Assembly (NCBI GenBank): GCA_963920575.1
Contig: OY986969.1
Location: 6,569,076-6,633,075 of the forward strand
Direction of reading: 5' to 3'
Source: Narthecium ossifragum
Lineage: Eukaryota > Streptophyta > Magnoliopsida > Dioscoreales > Nartheciaceae
DNA length: 64,000 nucleotides
Shown: piece after piece, positions 12,421 through 23,900 of the stretch
Position numbering within the stretch: the first letter of the stretch is position 1
Layout of the letters: each line of letters opens with the position of its first letter
Translations under genes and position numbers: made by a program
Notes under the pieces: model-generated
Seen by the model: the letters and a program-made list of their open reading frames with translations, nothing else
The model's database searches: none
What the model was told of the DNA's origin: nothing

Positions 12421-13129
12421 TTCTAAATTCCACCACGAAATCTCATCTAATTCCGCCGACGCCGGGTCCCGCGGTCTATCGGAGGTCAACCTTAGCGTTG
12501 TTGACTCGTCGACGATCCTAATAAACGGGGAAACTGGTGGGTCCCATCCAAGCATGGACCACTCTTCTCTCTTAGAAGACAACGTCTCTCTCTCTTGGTT
12601 GCATGCACGGGTCCCATCCAAGCATGAACAAAGCCTAGCTACATGCACGGGTCCCATCCAAGCATGAACAAAGCCTAGCTAGCTCCTCTATTTTTAGCTC
12701 TCGACCTACGTGTTTGTCTACATTCCACTCAACATTTCAATTGTTATGCATTGTTTGACACATCTACATTCCTCTATTTTTAGCTCTCGACCATCATAAA
12801 AACCCTTAGTCTGCGGGGTTATATTGCTCCATCCACTCATTGTTTGACACATGGATGCATTCTTTTTGGGTTATGTTGTTCCGTGGGATAGATGATAACA
12901 TTTCCAAAATTCTGAGGAAGTGGATGTTGACTTTATGACTACGCACCCGTACGCCTCTCTTCTCTCACACCCGTACGTACACAACAACATTTCTCTCATG
13001 TTCAAACATACGCTACTCAATCTCACACGGGTCCTACATGCCCATTAATATCCTACGCACAATTAATAGCTATGGGGGAAAGAGACGGTGAGAACTCCAG
13101 CTTGAACTTGGACTTTTCACGATTGCATT
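12421..13129. other. unassigned; 40-bp tandem duplication
   Basis: No gene is supported. At 12601..12681 a 40-bp unit (ACATGCACGGGTCCCATCC...) occurs twice in tandem, with a diverged third copy near 12540. Confidence 0.45.
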
Positions 13130-13745
13130 CAAGTATTCTCTTTTCTCTTTTTCGTGATCTAGTCCACTACTTTTCATGGTTGCATTCCAGAATTCTCTTT
13201 CCTATTTTCTCTTTTTGGTGATCTAGTCCACTACTTTCACGGTTGTATTTCAGAATTCTCTTTTTTTCTTTTTTCTTTTCTCTTCTTGGTGATCTAATCC
13301 ACTACTTTCACGGTTGCATTTCAGAATTCTCTTTTCTCTTTTATCTTTTTGGCGATCTAGTCCACTACCTTCACGGTTACATTCCAGAATTCTCTTTTCT
13401 CTTTTCTCTTTTATCTTTTTGGCGATCTAGTCCACTACTTTCACGATTGCATTCCAGAATTCTCTTTTCTCTTTTCTCTTTTCTATTTTCTCTTTTCTAT
13501 TTTCTTTTTTCTCTTTTTGGTGATCTAGTTCACTACTTTCACGGTTGCATTCCAGAATTCTCTTTTCTCTTTTATCTTTTATCTTTTCTTTTTTATCTTT
13601 TATCTTTTCTCTTTTTGGTGATCTAGTCCACTACTTTCATGGTTGCATTCCAGAATTCTCTTTTCTCTTTTCTATTTTCTATTTTCTATTTTCTATTTTC
13701 TCTTTTCTCTTTTTAGTAATCTAGTCCACTACTTTTTTCTCTTTT
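13130..13745. repeat. minisatellite, eight units of 60-100 bp
   Basis: The core GATCTAGTCCACTACTTTC plus CACGGTTGCATTCCAGAATTC recurs eight times, starting near 13153, 13219, 13291, 13353, 13423, 13520, 13618 and 13716. Copies are separated by TTTTCTC-rich spacers of variable length. A long Phe/Ser-rich open frame through it is a by-product of the repeat. Confidence 0.8.
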
Positions 13746-13995
13746 TAACCACAATTCTCTTTTTCTCATCATGAATAATACACATGTTTTATCTAGAATT
13801 CTCTTTTCTCTTTGTGGTTGATAAGCATGTTTGATCTAGAATTCCCTTTTCTCTTTGTGTGTTAATGCGCATGAATGCCTCCACTGTTCTCTTTTCTCTT
13901 TGTGCTTGATACTTCTCTTTGTAGAATTCTCTTTGCAGAATTTCCTTTGAAGAATTCTCTTTGAAGAATTCTCTTTGTAGAATTCTCTTTGCGGC
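13746..13995. repeat. AGAATTCTCTTTG short tandem repeats
   Basis: This continues the minisatellite. The AGAATTCTCTTT(G/T) motif recurs at irregular short intervals and becomes near-tandem at 13920-13990. Confidence 0.6.
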
Positions 13996-14411
13996 TGGGG
14001 AAGCAGGGGGGGCGGAGGAATGATTTGGAGTAGGGGGCGGAGGGCGAGTGGCGGAGTAGGGGGGCGGATCGGGGCTGGGGACACGGGGAACGCCGGATCG
14101 GGGCTGGGGTCGTGATAGTCTATTGTAGTAATTATCAAGGCATAATTTCTTTTCAAAATTAAAACAAAAAAAGAAAAAAAAACACGGGTAATGCAAAGTA
14201 CATTCGATTTGTTAAAAAAAGGAAAAAAAAATTGTGAAAAAAAGAGTCCGACGGAGGCTGCCGGATCGATACGGGGGCTGGTGACGCCGGAAGGGGGCCG
14301 GAGACGCCGGAATGTGGCTGGGGACGCCGGAAGGGGGCTGGAGACGCCGATTGGGGGTTTGGGACGCCGGAAGGGGGCCCGGGGGGTGCGGATATGGGTC
14401 GTTGACGCCGG
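13996..14411. repeat. GC-rich ~21-bp minisatellite running into the assembly gap
   Basis: From about 14282 a unit of about 21 bp (GACGCCGGAAGGGGGCTGG) repeats five or more times up to the gap. Looser relatives occur from 14000. Tandem G-rich DNA of this kind often breaks assemblies. Confidence 0.65.
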
Positions 14412-14611
14412 NNNNNNNNNNNNNNNNNNNNNNNNNNNNNNNNNNNNNNNNNNNNNNNNNNNNNNNNNNNNNNNNNNNNNNNNNNNNNNNNNNNNNNNNN
14501 NNNNNNNNNNNNNNNNNNNNNNNNNNNNNNNNNNNNNNNNNNNNNNNNNNNNNNNNNNNNNNNNNNNNNNNNNNNNNNNNNNNNNNNNNNNNNNNNNNNN
14601 NNNNNNNNNNN
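14412..14611. other. assembly gap, 200 N
   Basis: It is exactly 200 N, probably a placeholder length. The true size is unknown and could be larger, because the left flank is a tandem repeat. Confidence 0.95.
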
Positions 14612-15273
14612 TTGGAAATTGAAATCAATTTTTAAAACACATGTCCCAAGCGGCGTGATCAAAGTTGGGTGTTGGAATTATATAAAGATTATGATACGAG
14701 CGTTCTACTCGTAATCCTCTCATATCAAATCTCTACTACTCCAATTGATCATATTCGAGTCTGATCGGACTTGATTGAGTCCAATTGGCTGATCTGGCTA
14801 GTTGGATCGGATGTGGCTTGAGCTGGTTGGGGTAGGACTTGACTGGGTCAAGTCTGAGGTGATTTGGATCAGGTCGGCCGAGTTGGATTGGGCCGGATTT
14901 GGATTAAGTGACTGCGTTGAATAAGGTTGGGCTGAGTCTGATTCAAGTTGGTTGAACCGGAGTGGATCCAAGGGCTGAGGTTCGCTGGAGTAGATCATTA
15001 GCCTAGGGGGCATGGCTGAACCGGAGTGGATTGGCCGGAGGGATGCCGGATCGATGGGATCTAGGATGGCCAGCGGTGGGTTTAGAGGAGATTGGCGTCG
15101 GGGACAACGGCGAGGGCTCGTGGGTGGCTTGGGACGTCGGAAAGGAGGTCGGGGTAGATCTGCGAGGGATTTAGGGTGGTTTGGGGTTGAGATTTTGGAC
15201 GGACCAGGGTTGACGGCGGCGACTGGGGAGTTGGGGTTGCCGGGGAAGACACCGGAGAGGACGAAGAAGAAAG
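14612..15273. other. unassigned GC-rich sequence
   Basis: Degenerate TTGG/GAGT-type words recur at 14750-14960, and GC-rich sequence runs from 15000 to 15270. Open frames exist on both strands without domains. It may belong to a retrotransposon leader or LTR. Confidence 0.25.
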
Positions 15274-15475
15274 TTGATGCAGGACCAAGCCCAGACCTAA
15301 CCGAGTCCGATCCGGAGCAACTCCCTAGGCGATCCGGACATGTTCGGACTCCATCCGTCCGACTCATATCTCCGTACGACCCCGACCGTCGGATGGGCAT
15401 AACTTTCGACCACGATGTCCGATCGGGGCATGCGACCAATCGAAACGACCGACTCGATGAGCCCGTCATGATTAG
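15274..15475 (+). mobile_element. fragment of LTR-U (5' 200 bp)
   Basis: It begins TGATGCAGGACC and matches the first ~200 bp of the solo LTR at 45963..46525 almost block for block (GGAGCAACTCCC, ATCCGTCC, GATGTCCGATCGGGGC). It stops where LTR-T-like sequence begins. Confidence 0.6.
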
Positions 15476-17422
15476 AATTGGATTAATCTAATTCTTGGGC
15501 TGCATGTACCTAGTATGCTAATCTACGCCTGGCTATATTGTATTTGTAATCTGATGACGTTTAGATGTCGATTTGCAAAGTTCTTATCGCCTCTAACGGT
15601 GGTTTACTATAGCAATTCGGGAATTAGTTTGTTAGTGGATTTCTCGATGTTTTTATCATATTTGATTCTTCGGGAATTATGAAGTTAATGCTCCAAATGA
15701 TCTCTAGGATTAACATGTTCAATGTGATGATCTTTGTATACTTAATTACCTCAATTTCGGTCTAATTAGTTAATTGCAAAACCCTCCTCTAATTAGCCAT
15801 TAGATTGTGAAGTATGCCTATTAATTATAAGTGATTTGGATTATTGTAATGAGCGTGTATGCCTAATGTGTATTTGTAATTCGGATCATGCTAGTATATT
15901 TAAATGCCAAGTCTTGGGCTAATGGATTGGGTTTTACTATGTATTATACTCCGTGTATTCTTTCGCCGATTTTTTCCGTGCTTAGAAGCTTTTCATTCAA
16001 ACTGTAGTGTGCTATCCACTTATGTAATTTATATTTGCTTAAGTCTGTGTGGGGCTCATAGTTGAACCAAGGGAGTTATGCCCCTTAGGATGTTTAGATA
16101 ATTGACTGGGCCGAGGGTGTGCCCTAGTTTATGTATATTGTATTTGTGGTTGATTGTTGTAATTGTGTGGCTGGGGGGTGTGCCCTTTGTAGAAATTGCG
16201 GTTGACGGCTGTGGATGCCGTCGTAATGCCGAAATTTGAATTGAGATGTTCGTTTATGGCCTGTGTTGCCATTGTCGTGGTAGATAGATCTGTAACTGCT
16301 TTAGACCCCTTGCTATGTTTACCCTTTGGCAAGCTGTAGGCTATGCCTAGCCCTGTATGTTGTGATGTCATACTGTTGCATGCTTATATTTCTGTATCTC
16401 TGTGCCTGAGCATTGCATGCATCTTGATTGCATTAGAAGCATTAAGGCTAGGTGGTAGGCGATTGATTCGATCGCCGATCCTGGGTTCTCGGGTAGCTCG
16501 GATCTAGCCCTAGGACCGAGGTTGGGTAGTCGAGGATCAGGACGTGATTGTCATCAATGATTATGTTTGATATCATTCGAGGATTATTAGGTAGTCGGAC
16601 TGGAATATTATATTGTTATTGAGGTGTAGAGGTCGTATCAGATCTTCGAGGCCAAGCGCTAAGGATGGTTGTCAATGTCCCTGACATGTGTGTCCCCATG
16701 AGAGATGGTATGACTGGGCAGGGTGGTACCTGGACAGGAGCCCGCAGTTTTTGTTTTCTCTCGTTTGTTCTTGGGTGAGAGTGGGACCTGGACAGGAGCC
16801 CTCGGGAATCAACGGGGTTATGGGGCCCATGACATACCTTAGGCTTAGATGGAGAGCGACACAGTTGCAGTTTCCCTTCCTTTCTGTGCGACGTAGAGTA
16901 GAACCCTACTGGGCATTGTTGCTCACCCTACCTGGGCTGCATCAGCGATGCAGGTCGATGCAGTTCATTCTTTCAGGTGTTCCTTTAGAAGATGGCGTAA
17001 TATTTCGAGATGATCGAGGACTTGGAGCTTCGAGGAGTTCTTCTACAGATAATTTACTGTTTTAATCAATGATGTACAAATTGATGTATAAATCGAGGTA
17101 TAACATGATGTATTCGAGGATATAATTGTATGACCATTAATTCAGTTGTATTTGAGAAATGTTGTAATATTCTTTAATGTAGACATTTGAGAAATGTAAT
17201 AATTAGTTATTTACAATGGTGCCATTGCTCAAGTTGAAATTGCAAAATGTACTGGTTTCTTGTGCTATAATTATAAAGAGAATTTTGTCGAAATTTTTAT
17301 GAATTTGAGGATTAAATTGTTTAAATTCATTCAGTTATATATTTGTGCGCCAATTGATGATGTAAACAGGTTTAAATGGTTCATGCTTTGATCTGGATGG
17401 GTTTTCTGGGTCGAGCGTGACA
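15476..17422 (+). mobile_element. LTR-T, plus orientation, 3' two-thirds
   Basis: It follows the LTR-T order: AGTTGAACCAAGGGAG block near 16060, CTCGGATCTAGCCCTAGGACC at 16500, GTAGAACCCTACTGGGC at 16890. It ends TTTTCTGGGTCGAGCGTGACA at 17422. The U3 part with array and TATA is missing. The neighbour at 17423 is LTR-S sequence, so this copy interrupts an LTR-S. Confidence 0.6.
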
Positions 17423-17947
17423 ATCTTGATCTTATACCTAAATCCATATTATACTATTTTCTCGTGATGAATTCATCCTAATCAGAGGATTCATTAGCAG
17501 TGATCATAACTAACCATTAGATCACTTAACTTTAGACTATTGTTTTCACCAACAAGGGATCCTAATAAGAGCTTGTTGAGTGATAGGGAGAACTAGCCAT
17601 TCACCTATCAACCATTAGCAAAACCATTCAGTTTGGTTAGCTCGTTCTAATCCTAGGAAGACCTGGTACAATCCTAGTTATTGATTAAGAATTCCCTGGT
17701 ACCTTTTCTCGTATTTATTAATCTCTTAGTATAAAGTTAGTTTAATTTCAATTCTGAATATTTTCTCAACTTGTTGGTAGGAATACTTAGATTGAGTTTA
17801 GTAGTTTAATTACTTTCCTACGCATTTCATGTGGATTCGACTCGAACTCACTGCTAGCTACTCGTAAAGTAGTTAGTTAGTAGTTTGATTATAAATTTGT
17901 AATTTTGAGCAGACTTGTTAAGCCACGACACTTTTCAAGCTTTATCA
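17423..17947 (+). mobile_element. LTR-S 3' fragment
   Basis: It is collinear with 2690..3210 of the complete LTR-S, including CTACGCATTTC.TGTGGATTCGACTCG and the terminus CACTTTTCAAGCTTTATCA. The 5' part is displaced or lost by the LTR-T to its left. Confidence 0.75.
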
Positions 17948-19695
17948 CTCATACGCACAAGAATAACATTATAAGCATGCAACAAGATGTCACAACACTA
18001 TACAGGGCCAGGCATAGCATACAACTCTCCAAAAGGGTAGACATAGCAAAGGTCTAAGCAACAACTAAATATTACAATAGTACAACGACGCCCACAGTCC
18101 ATTAACAAACAACTACACATCAATCTAAATTTCGACATTACAATGACATAAACAACCATCTCCCGAAATTCCTACAACGGAGTATACCCCCGACCACACA
18201 ATACAACAACAACAACAATAAATACAATTACATAATCCAGGGCACACCTTTGGCCCATTTATCTATCTAACATCCCAAGGGGCATGACTCCCTTGGTTCA
18301 ACCACGAGCCCTACACGGACTTAGATATACATCTACACATGCATACGAGAGTCATATTCATAACTAAGCATAATTCACAATTTATGTGCTAATCAAAGGG
18401 GAAAGGTTAGCAACCAAGTAATAAGCCAGAAATCAAGTAATTAACGGTCTAAAAATCTTCAAAATGAACATGCAGGACCTAGGTGTCACTAGGAACCTTA
18501 ATTTCATGATTCTAGAAAGATTAAACACCATGAACACCAAAATCCACTAAAATTATGCATTTTCGGATTAGCTACAGTAGCTATAATCGGAGGCGGTGAA
18601 ATCTTCACAATTTGAAGATTCAAAATTAAATTTGGGCAGGTGTAGATTTGCATGCTAGGAATATGTTGACCAATAATTGAATTAATTACATGATTAAAAC
18701 TCCCGAAAATCACTAATCAAAACACTAATTACTTACTAATCACTTCCTCATCTCAGATTCGAAGGAAAACCACTACAAATCGTAGAAAACCCCAAAAATT
18801 AAGAAACCAGGTGGAATTGAAAGAAGATTCAATGATCTATAACTTTCATCTTGAAAGTTACTGGAGATCATGCTCACACAGCTCAGAAATCGAGCTTGAG
18901 CTAGACTGTTCATCAAAGAACAGAACACCGACAAAATCCAGATAAAACCACTATCAAATCGCATGAGGCTTCAATCAGTTACTAAACATGCATCAAGGAA
19001 CTAATTAGTGCAAAGAAAACCAAGGATTAACCAACCAAACCCTAACTTAAGCTTAACCCAAGGTTAAGGTAAAAACCCTACCTTAAACGCTAATCCGGCC
19101 TTCAATCCTTGCTAAACCGCCGTACTCCATCGCCTTCACCGTCTCTAGCTCGCCGGAGAGCCGTCGGAAAATGTTCGACGCCTCTGCCCATGCGCGACGG
19201 GGAGAAGAGAAGAGGGGGAAGGGAGAAGCCGTGGGGGATTGAGGGAAAGGAGAGGAAGAGGAGGGAGTTTGGGAGGGGTTTGGCTGGCGGTGGTGGTGAA
19301 GAAGCTCCGGAGGAGAGGAGAAGCCGGCGGGTCGCGAGCAGGGAAGAAGAGAAAGGGGATCGGGGGCGAGGAAAACATGGGAAGGAAGAGGAAAAAAAAG
19401 AAAAGAAAGAGAGGGGGGTTATACTAAAGCTGAGATTTAATCATGACCGTCTGTTCCGATCTTTTTTGATCGAACTTCGATCTTTTGATCGAGAGCGCCA
19501 ATAAAGATATAATCAATCACATATATCAATCCAAGGCAGTGTATGCACTACGCGGGTGTGAAACCGACCGTCAAGGCGCAATTTACCAAATTGCCCTTGG
19601 GGTTTTTGTGATCAACCTGATCGTGAAACAAGGTCTAACAGGCCAGACCCTCGATCTAATACGGTCAGACGGGGTTGGAGGAACGGGTTCTCACA
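17948..19695 (-). mobile_element. LTR-T fragment, minus orientation
   Basis: It starts with sequence that in the other copies follows the LTR-S insertion point (ATGCAACAAGATGTCACAACAC) and ends GGAACGGGTTCTCACA at 19695, the reversed LTR-T 5' end. A degenerate GATC/TCGATC cluster lies at 19458-19495, where other copies carry the perfect array. 19180-19420 is purine-rich. Confidence 0.6.
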
Positions 19696-19990
19696 ATGCA
19701 CAATTGAAAGAAGTTCAATTAAACAATTCTCACGATGCACAATTGAAAGAAGTTCAATTATACATAGGAGAGAGAACCAAGAAAGAGAGAAGAGAGGGAA
19801 TACGAGAGAATAGGAGGGGGGGAGAGAGAGAGTACGAAGAAGAGAGAATAGAGAAAATATGTGGGGGGGGGGGGGGGGGGGGCGAGAGAGAGAGAGAAAA
19901 TAGGGGAGAGAAAGAGAATAGAGGAGAGAGAGATTCTACAAAAGAGAGGATAGGATAGAGAGAGAGAACATACGGAGAGAGGAGAGAGAA
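19696..19990. repeat. duplication, GA-rich low complexity and a 20-nt G tract
   Basis: A ~48-bp duplication (CACAATTGAAAGAAGTTCAATTA) spans 19696-19762. GAGAGA-rich sequence follows, with 20 consecutive G at 19863..19882. The Ser/Leu-rich antisense frames are artefacts of the repeat. Confidence 0.7.
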
Positions 19991-20662
19991 TATGAAACAG
20001 GAACATGGTTTTGCTGAGGTGATAAAACCAATCAAAATTGAGTAAATTAAGACCACGAATGATCCGGTTTACCGTGTATAAGGGCATCGAATGGTGGGGG
20101 CATTACTGTACCATTAGTTTTGTACTTGTTTCCACACTCTAATTAAGCTCCCAGGGCATTTCCCTTGTTCTTCTCCATTGATTTCAAACCAACCCATTAC
20201 TCAAACTACTGAAATCCTTATTTTAATAGTCAATTCAACCCTCAACACATTAGATTTTGAATTCTTTTGAGATACAAAGTTGCAATCCTCTAAGTCCTCT
20301 TTCCAACACAAAAAATCACCACGATCAGAAGTCGGATTAGAAAGTTATGCTCCAATTACTCGAGCTGAGGCAATAATTAATTTCATGCGCAATTTGCCAA
20401 AAGGCTCGTACAATCATTTGACTGCAGGATAAACCACATCCCAGCAGCCAATTTTAGAACATTTACCACCGAAAAAAACCATGCAACCATCTTTCTGAAT
20501 GTTTATAAATTTTTACTACAGCATATTTACATATAAATATTATTCGTAGGAGTTTATAAACAAAAAGTAAATAGTTCCAAACAAAAGCAGTGGCTAATTC
20601 GACAAAATGCATAGTAACAAAAAAAAAGGGAACAGAAAACCAACTAACAAGGAGGCTGGCAA
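19991..20662. other. downstream flank of the AIG1-like gene
   Basis: AT-rich sequence without supported genes. The part next to 20662 should contain the 3' UTR of the minus-strand AIG1-like gene. AATAA-type polyadenylation words occur near 20535 and are not specific. Confidence 0.35.
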
Positions 20663-20995
20663 CTAACGAGGCTGGCTGCCGCCACTGGCTGCCGCCACAG
20701 CCGTCACAATCGCAGCAACTCCTCCTAAAATCTGGGGCAATGAGTTCAGAAAAAGTGTCAGTGACTTTTCATACTTGCGGAATTCTTCCTTTTCTTTCTG
20801 AGCTTCTTCCTTTTCTTTCTGAGCTTCTTCCTTTTCACGCGACACATCCTTTAATTTCATCTCGGCATCCAGAGCACGCCTTTCGGCTTTGTCCAATTTC
20901 TCCTGGGCAGTCTTTACTGCTTTGTCACTTTCAGCACGCTCCTCGGCCAGTCGTTTCTCATGTTCTTCCCGAAAAGTTTTCATCCTCTGCTCGAT
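20663..20995 (-). CDS. AIG1-like exon 4 (coiled coil and hydrophobic tail)
   Basis: A TTTGTAG acceptor opens the frame [19 protein letters not shown]. The exon encodes a Lys/Glu-rich coiled coil with a short internal duplication (EEAQKEK twice) and a C-terminal hydrophobic stretch before the stop. Phase and content fit exon 3, although it lies 13 kb away. If the long intron is not spliced, this exon is stranded. Confidence 0.75.
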   Translation of the reverse strand: MEQRMKTFREEHEKRLAEERAESDKAVKTAQEKLDKAERRALDAEMKLKDVSREKEEAQKEKEEAQKEKEEFRKYEKSLTLFLNSLPQILGGVAAIVTAVAAASGGSQPR

Positions 20996-23900
20996 CTACA
21001 AATAAACGAAAAAATATATGAAGCTTGATGGAAAACAAAGGTGGGTACGTACGTAAGTGGAGAAAACATGATTACACGTATTAATTAATTAACAACTCCG
21101 AGGTTCCTTCTACATGCACATGCACATGCACATGCTGCATGCACATAATGCCGTGCCAACATACATACTCAAAATATTACAAACATGCAAAAAGCTGGGT
21201 GTTTCTCACGTTTCTTCCTCGTGCACACATGCATGTCTTACTGTAAAAAATTCCAGCTTTTGGTTGCTTTTGACATAACGAAAGTATTTCGATCATAACT
21301 CTCACATTCGGTCTCTAAAAAGGGTGATTTATAGACTAATGGAAAAAGAACACGGATATCTATAACTTTGTTGCTGGTAAGATCTTCAAATTCGGATATT
21401 TGGTGTGTCAAACATGCCGTCGAAGTGAGTGGTAATTTGGTAAATACCTAATCAAGTCACCCATTCGACGCTCGACCCTTGACCCTCGACGCACGACTCC
21501 CATCCTGACGAAGTGAACTCTAGAGATCTTCACGATCTCTAGGTCGAGCAATCACAAAGCGAAGATGTAATATACTTACTCCACGTGGCTTTATATCTCG
21601 AGCGACGTCGACGTCAAGCATAACCCTAAATATCCTATCTCGTCACTTTCAATGTAGTCAGGGTATTTTGACCATAACTTCTTCATCCGATGTCCAAATG
21701 ATCTGATTCTTAAACCATTGGAAAGCTGATCGAAAGATCTACAACTTTCATTCTTGTAATTTACCAAATTCCGATGATAGAAGAGTCTGAAATGCAACTC
21801 GACCACTTCCGACACTCTTATAATGTTTCGATCGTAACTTCTTCATCCAATGTCCAAATGATATGATTCTTGGACCGTTGAAAAGCTGATTCAAATATAT
21901 CCAATTTTGGTTCGACGCAATTTATCAAATTGTGATGATTACATGGACCGAAATGCAATTAAAGGGCCCAATGGCAATTTCATAAATTTTCAAAAAAGCA
22001 GAGAACGTTGCGAAAAGCTAGCAAATCGTGTGAGCGATCAAAGAAGTTCATTGGGCAACCGTCAGTGATCATGAAGGCAATCAGAGATCATGGGAACAGT
22101 CAATGGAGATCGTGGAGTAACTAATGGAGATCATGGAGCAACTAATGGAGATCATGGGAACAGTTAGAGCAGCTAGTGCGTATCATGTATAAATAACTTG
22201 TTAGAAGGGAATTGTAAAAGAAGACATGACTTATCAATGAAAACAGCAGTTTCTTTATCTCTTTCATTACTCTTTCTACCTAGGAACTGTACATAGGAGT
22301 AGGAGTAGCCATTACTCTAGCAGTACTTTATGTAGGAGTAGAAGTAGCCATTACCCTTATCTCTAAGAGTAGTTTAACAGTACTCTTAGGAGTAGTTTAA
22401 TCGTCCCGGTAATTACTAGTAGTAGTAGTATAATTGCTTCCTTGATTTCCAATAGGCTTGACTTAGGTACATGCACAGAATACCCAGAAGTCCTTTTGAG
22501 TTAAGGCATGGTAGAACCCTTCACCTTTTGACCCTCGCGTCGGTTGGCACATCTCACGTGCCTGACGACCCAGCACCCCTCATCTCTGGTGCTATTTTTC
22601 CTTTTTGGGAAACAATGTCCCTTGAATACATACACAAAATATTGTGAAAAGGAGCCAAAAACTATGCTGCAGATATGCTTGAAGCCGCACAAATGCTTTT
22701 AAGGGGGCGTTTGGTTGCTTGCATCTGTTGATACATAAACAAGTGTTTGGTCGCTTATATATCAACTGATGCAGTATTAGCTCGTTTTCTGTTTGGTTGG
22801 TATGTATTGGATCAGTTGATACAGCTGTTTCATCCAATCTTTTTTTTGGTTGGTATGTATTGCATTGGTACCAACACGACTAGCACACAACATTTTAAGA
22901 TCACGGATTCCATTAGTAGTTCACTCGATGATAAAAATGAGAATCAAAACAACGAGAAACAAAAATAGGAAGAGAAAGAAAGATAGTGACAGAGGGGGGG
23001 GGGGGGGGGGTTCACCTCAATGGTAAGATACGGGCTTCGGCGAGGAAGGCGGCTTCTGACGGCTTCGGCCATAGAGATCGAAGAGGAACTCGGATGGGGG
23101 TCACCCTCGGACGGAGGCGAGGCACTCAGATGGGCAATGCTCTCACACGGGCTAGAGGAACTCGGATTGAGGCGATGCTCTCACATGAGCTAGAGGAACT
23201 CGGATTGAGGCGATGCTCTCACACGGGCTAGAGGAACTCGTGGGGGGAGAGGGACAGGGTGAAGCTATCAGTCAAGGAAGGCCGGATCTGGCATCTTCCT
23301 CGTTGGATCTGGCCTATTTCCACTGGATCTGGCCTCCGAGGAAGAGGGGAAGGAGGCGAACGAACGAGTGAGCTTGGGGAAAGGAGGCGAACGATCGGGG
23401 AAAGTATCATGTGATGCATCAATTGATGCCGCATAAAGCCACCTTTTTGCATCAACTAATGCATCTGATCAACCAAACATGGGTTTGGACCATGATACTG
23501 CATCAAGTTGATGCAGGCAATCAAACGTCCCCTAAGTAATTTTTTTTGTCAAGACATCCAACATTTCAATCTATCAATCATATATGTTCTGTATTCAATG
23601 TTCAAGCTTGTGAAAAATAAGTTAATGAATGTTGCGGCAAAGACTTACTATGTGTAGTGGTGTGAGAACAGATGAACTGGAATGGGCTTATGGGTTGGTC
23701 GGTGAAGGCAAAGACTGTGTTTGTTAGGAAATCCGATGGGGATCACACCACGATGGGAGAGAGCACCAAAATAGAACTAGGAGGAGAGACACCAGAATTT
23801 AACGTGGAAAACCTCCCGGCAAATCACCGCAAAGGAAAAACCACGGGAAGAGAGAAAACTTCAACATATGAGGAGATTTACAAGACTTGATCTCTCAACT

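Noticed and set aside
13243..13626. 127-codon Phe/Ser/Leu-rich frame
   Set aside because: It is a translation of the minisatellite; unit length variation would break it.
14159..14662. Long frames across the N stretch
   Set aside because: They exist only because N codons are read as open.
19754..20087. Antisense Ser/Leu/Pro-rich frames
   Set aside because: Products of the GA/CT microsatellite and G tract.
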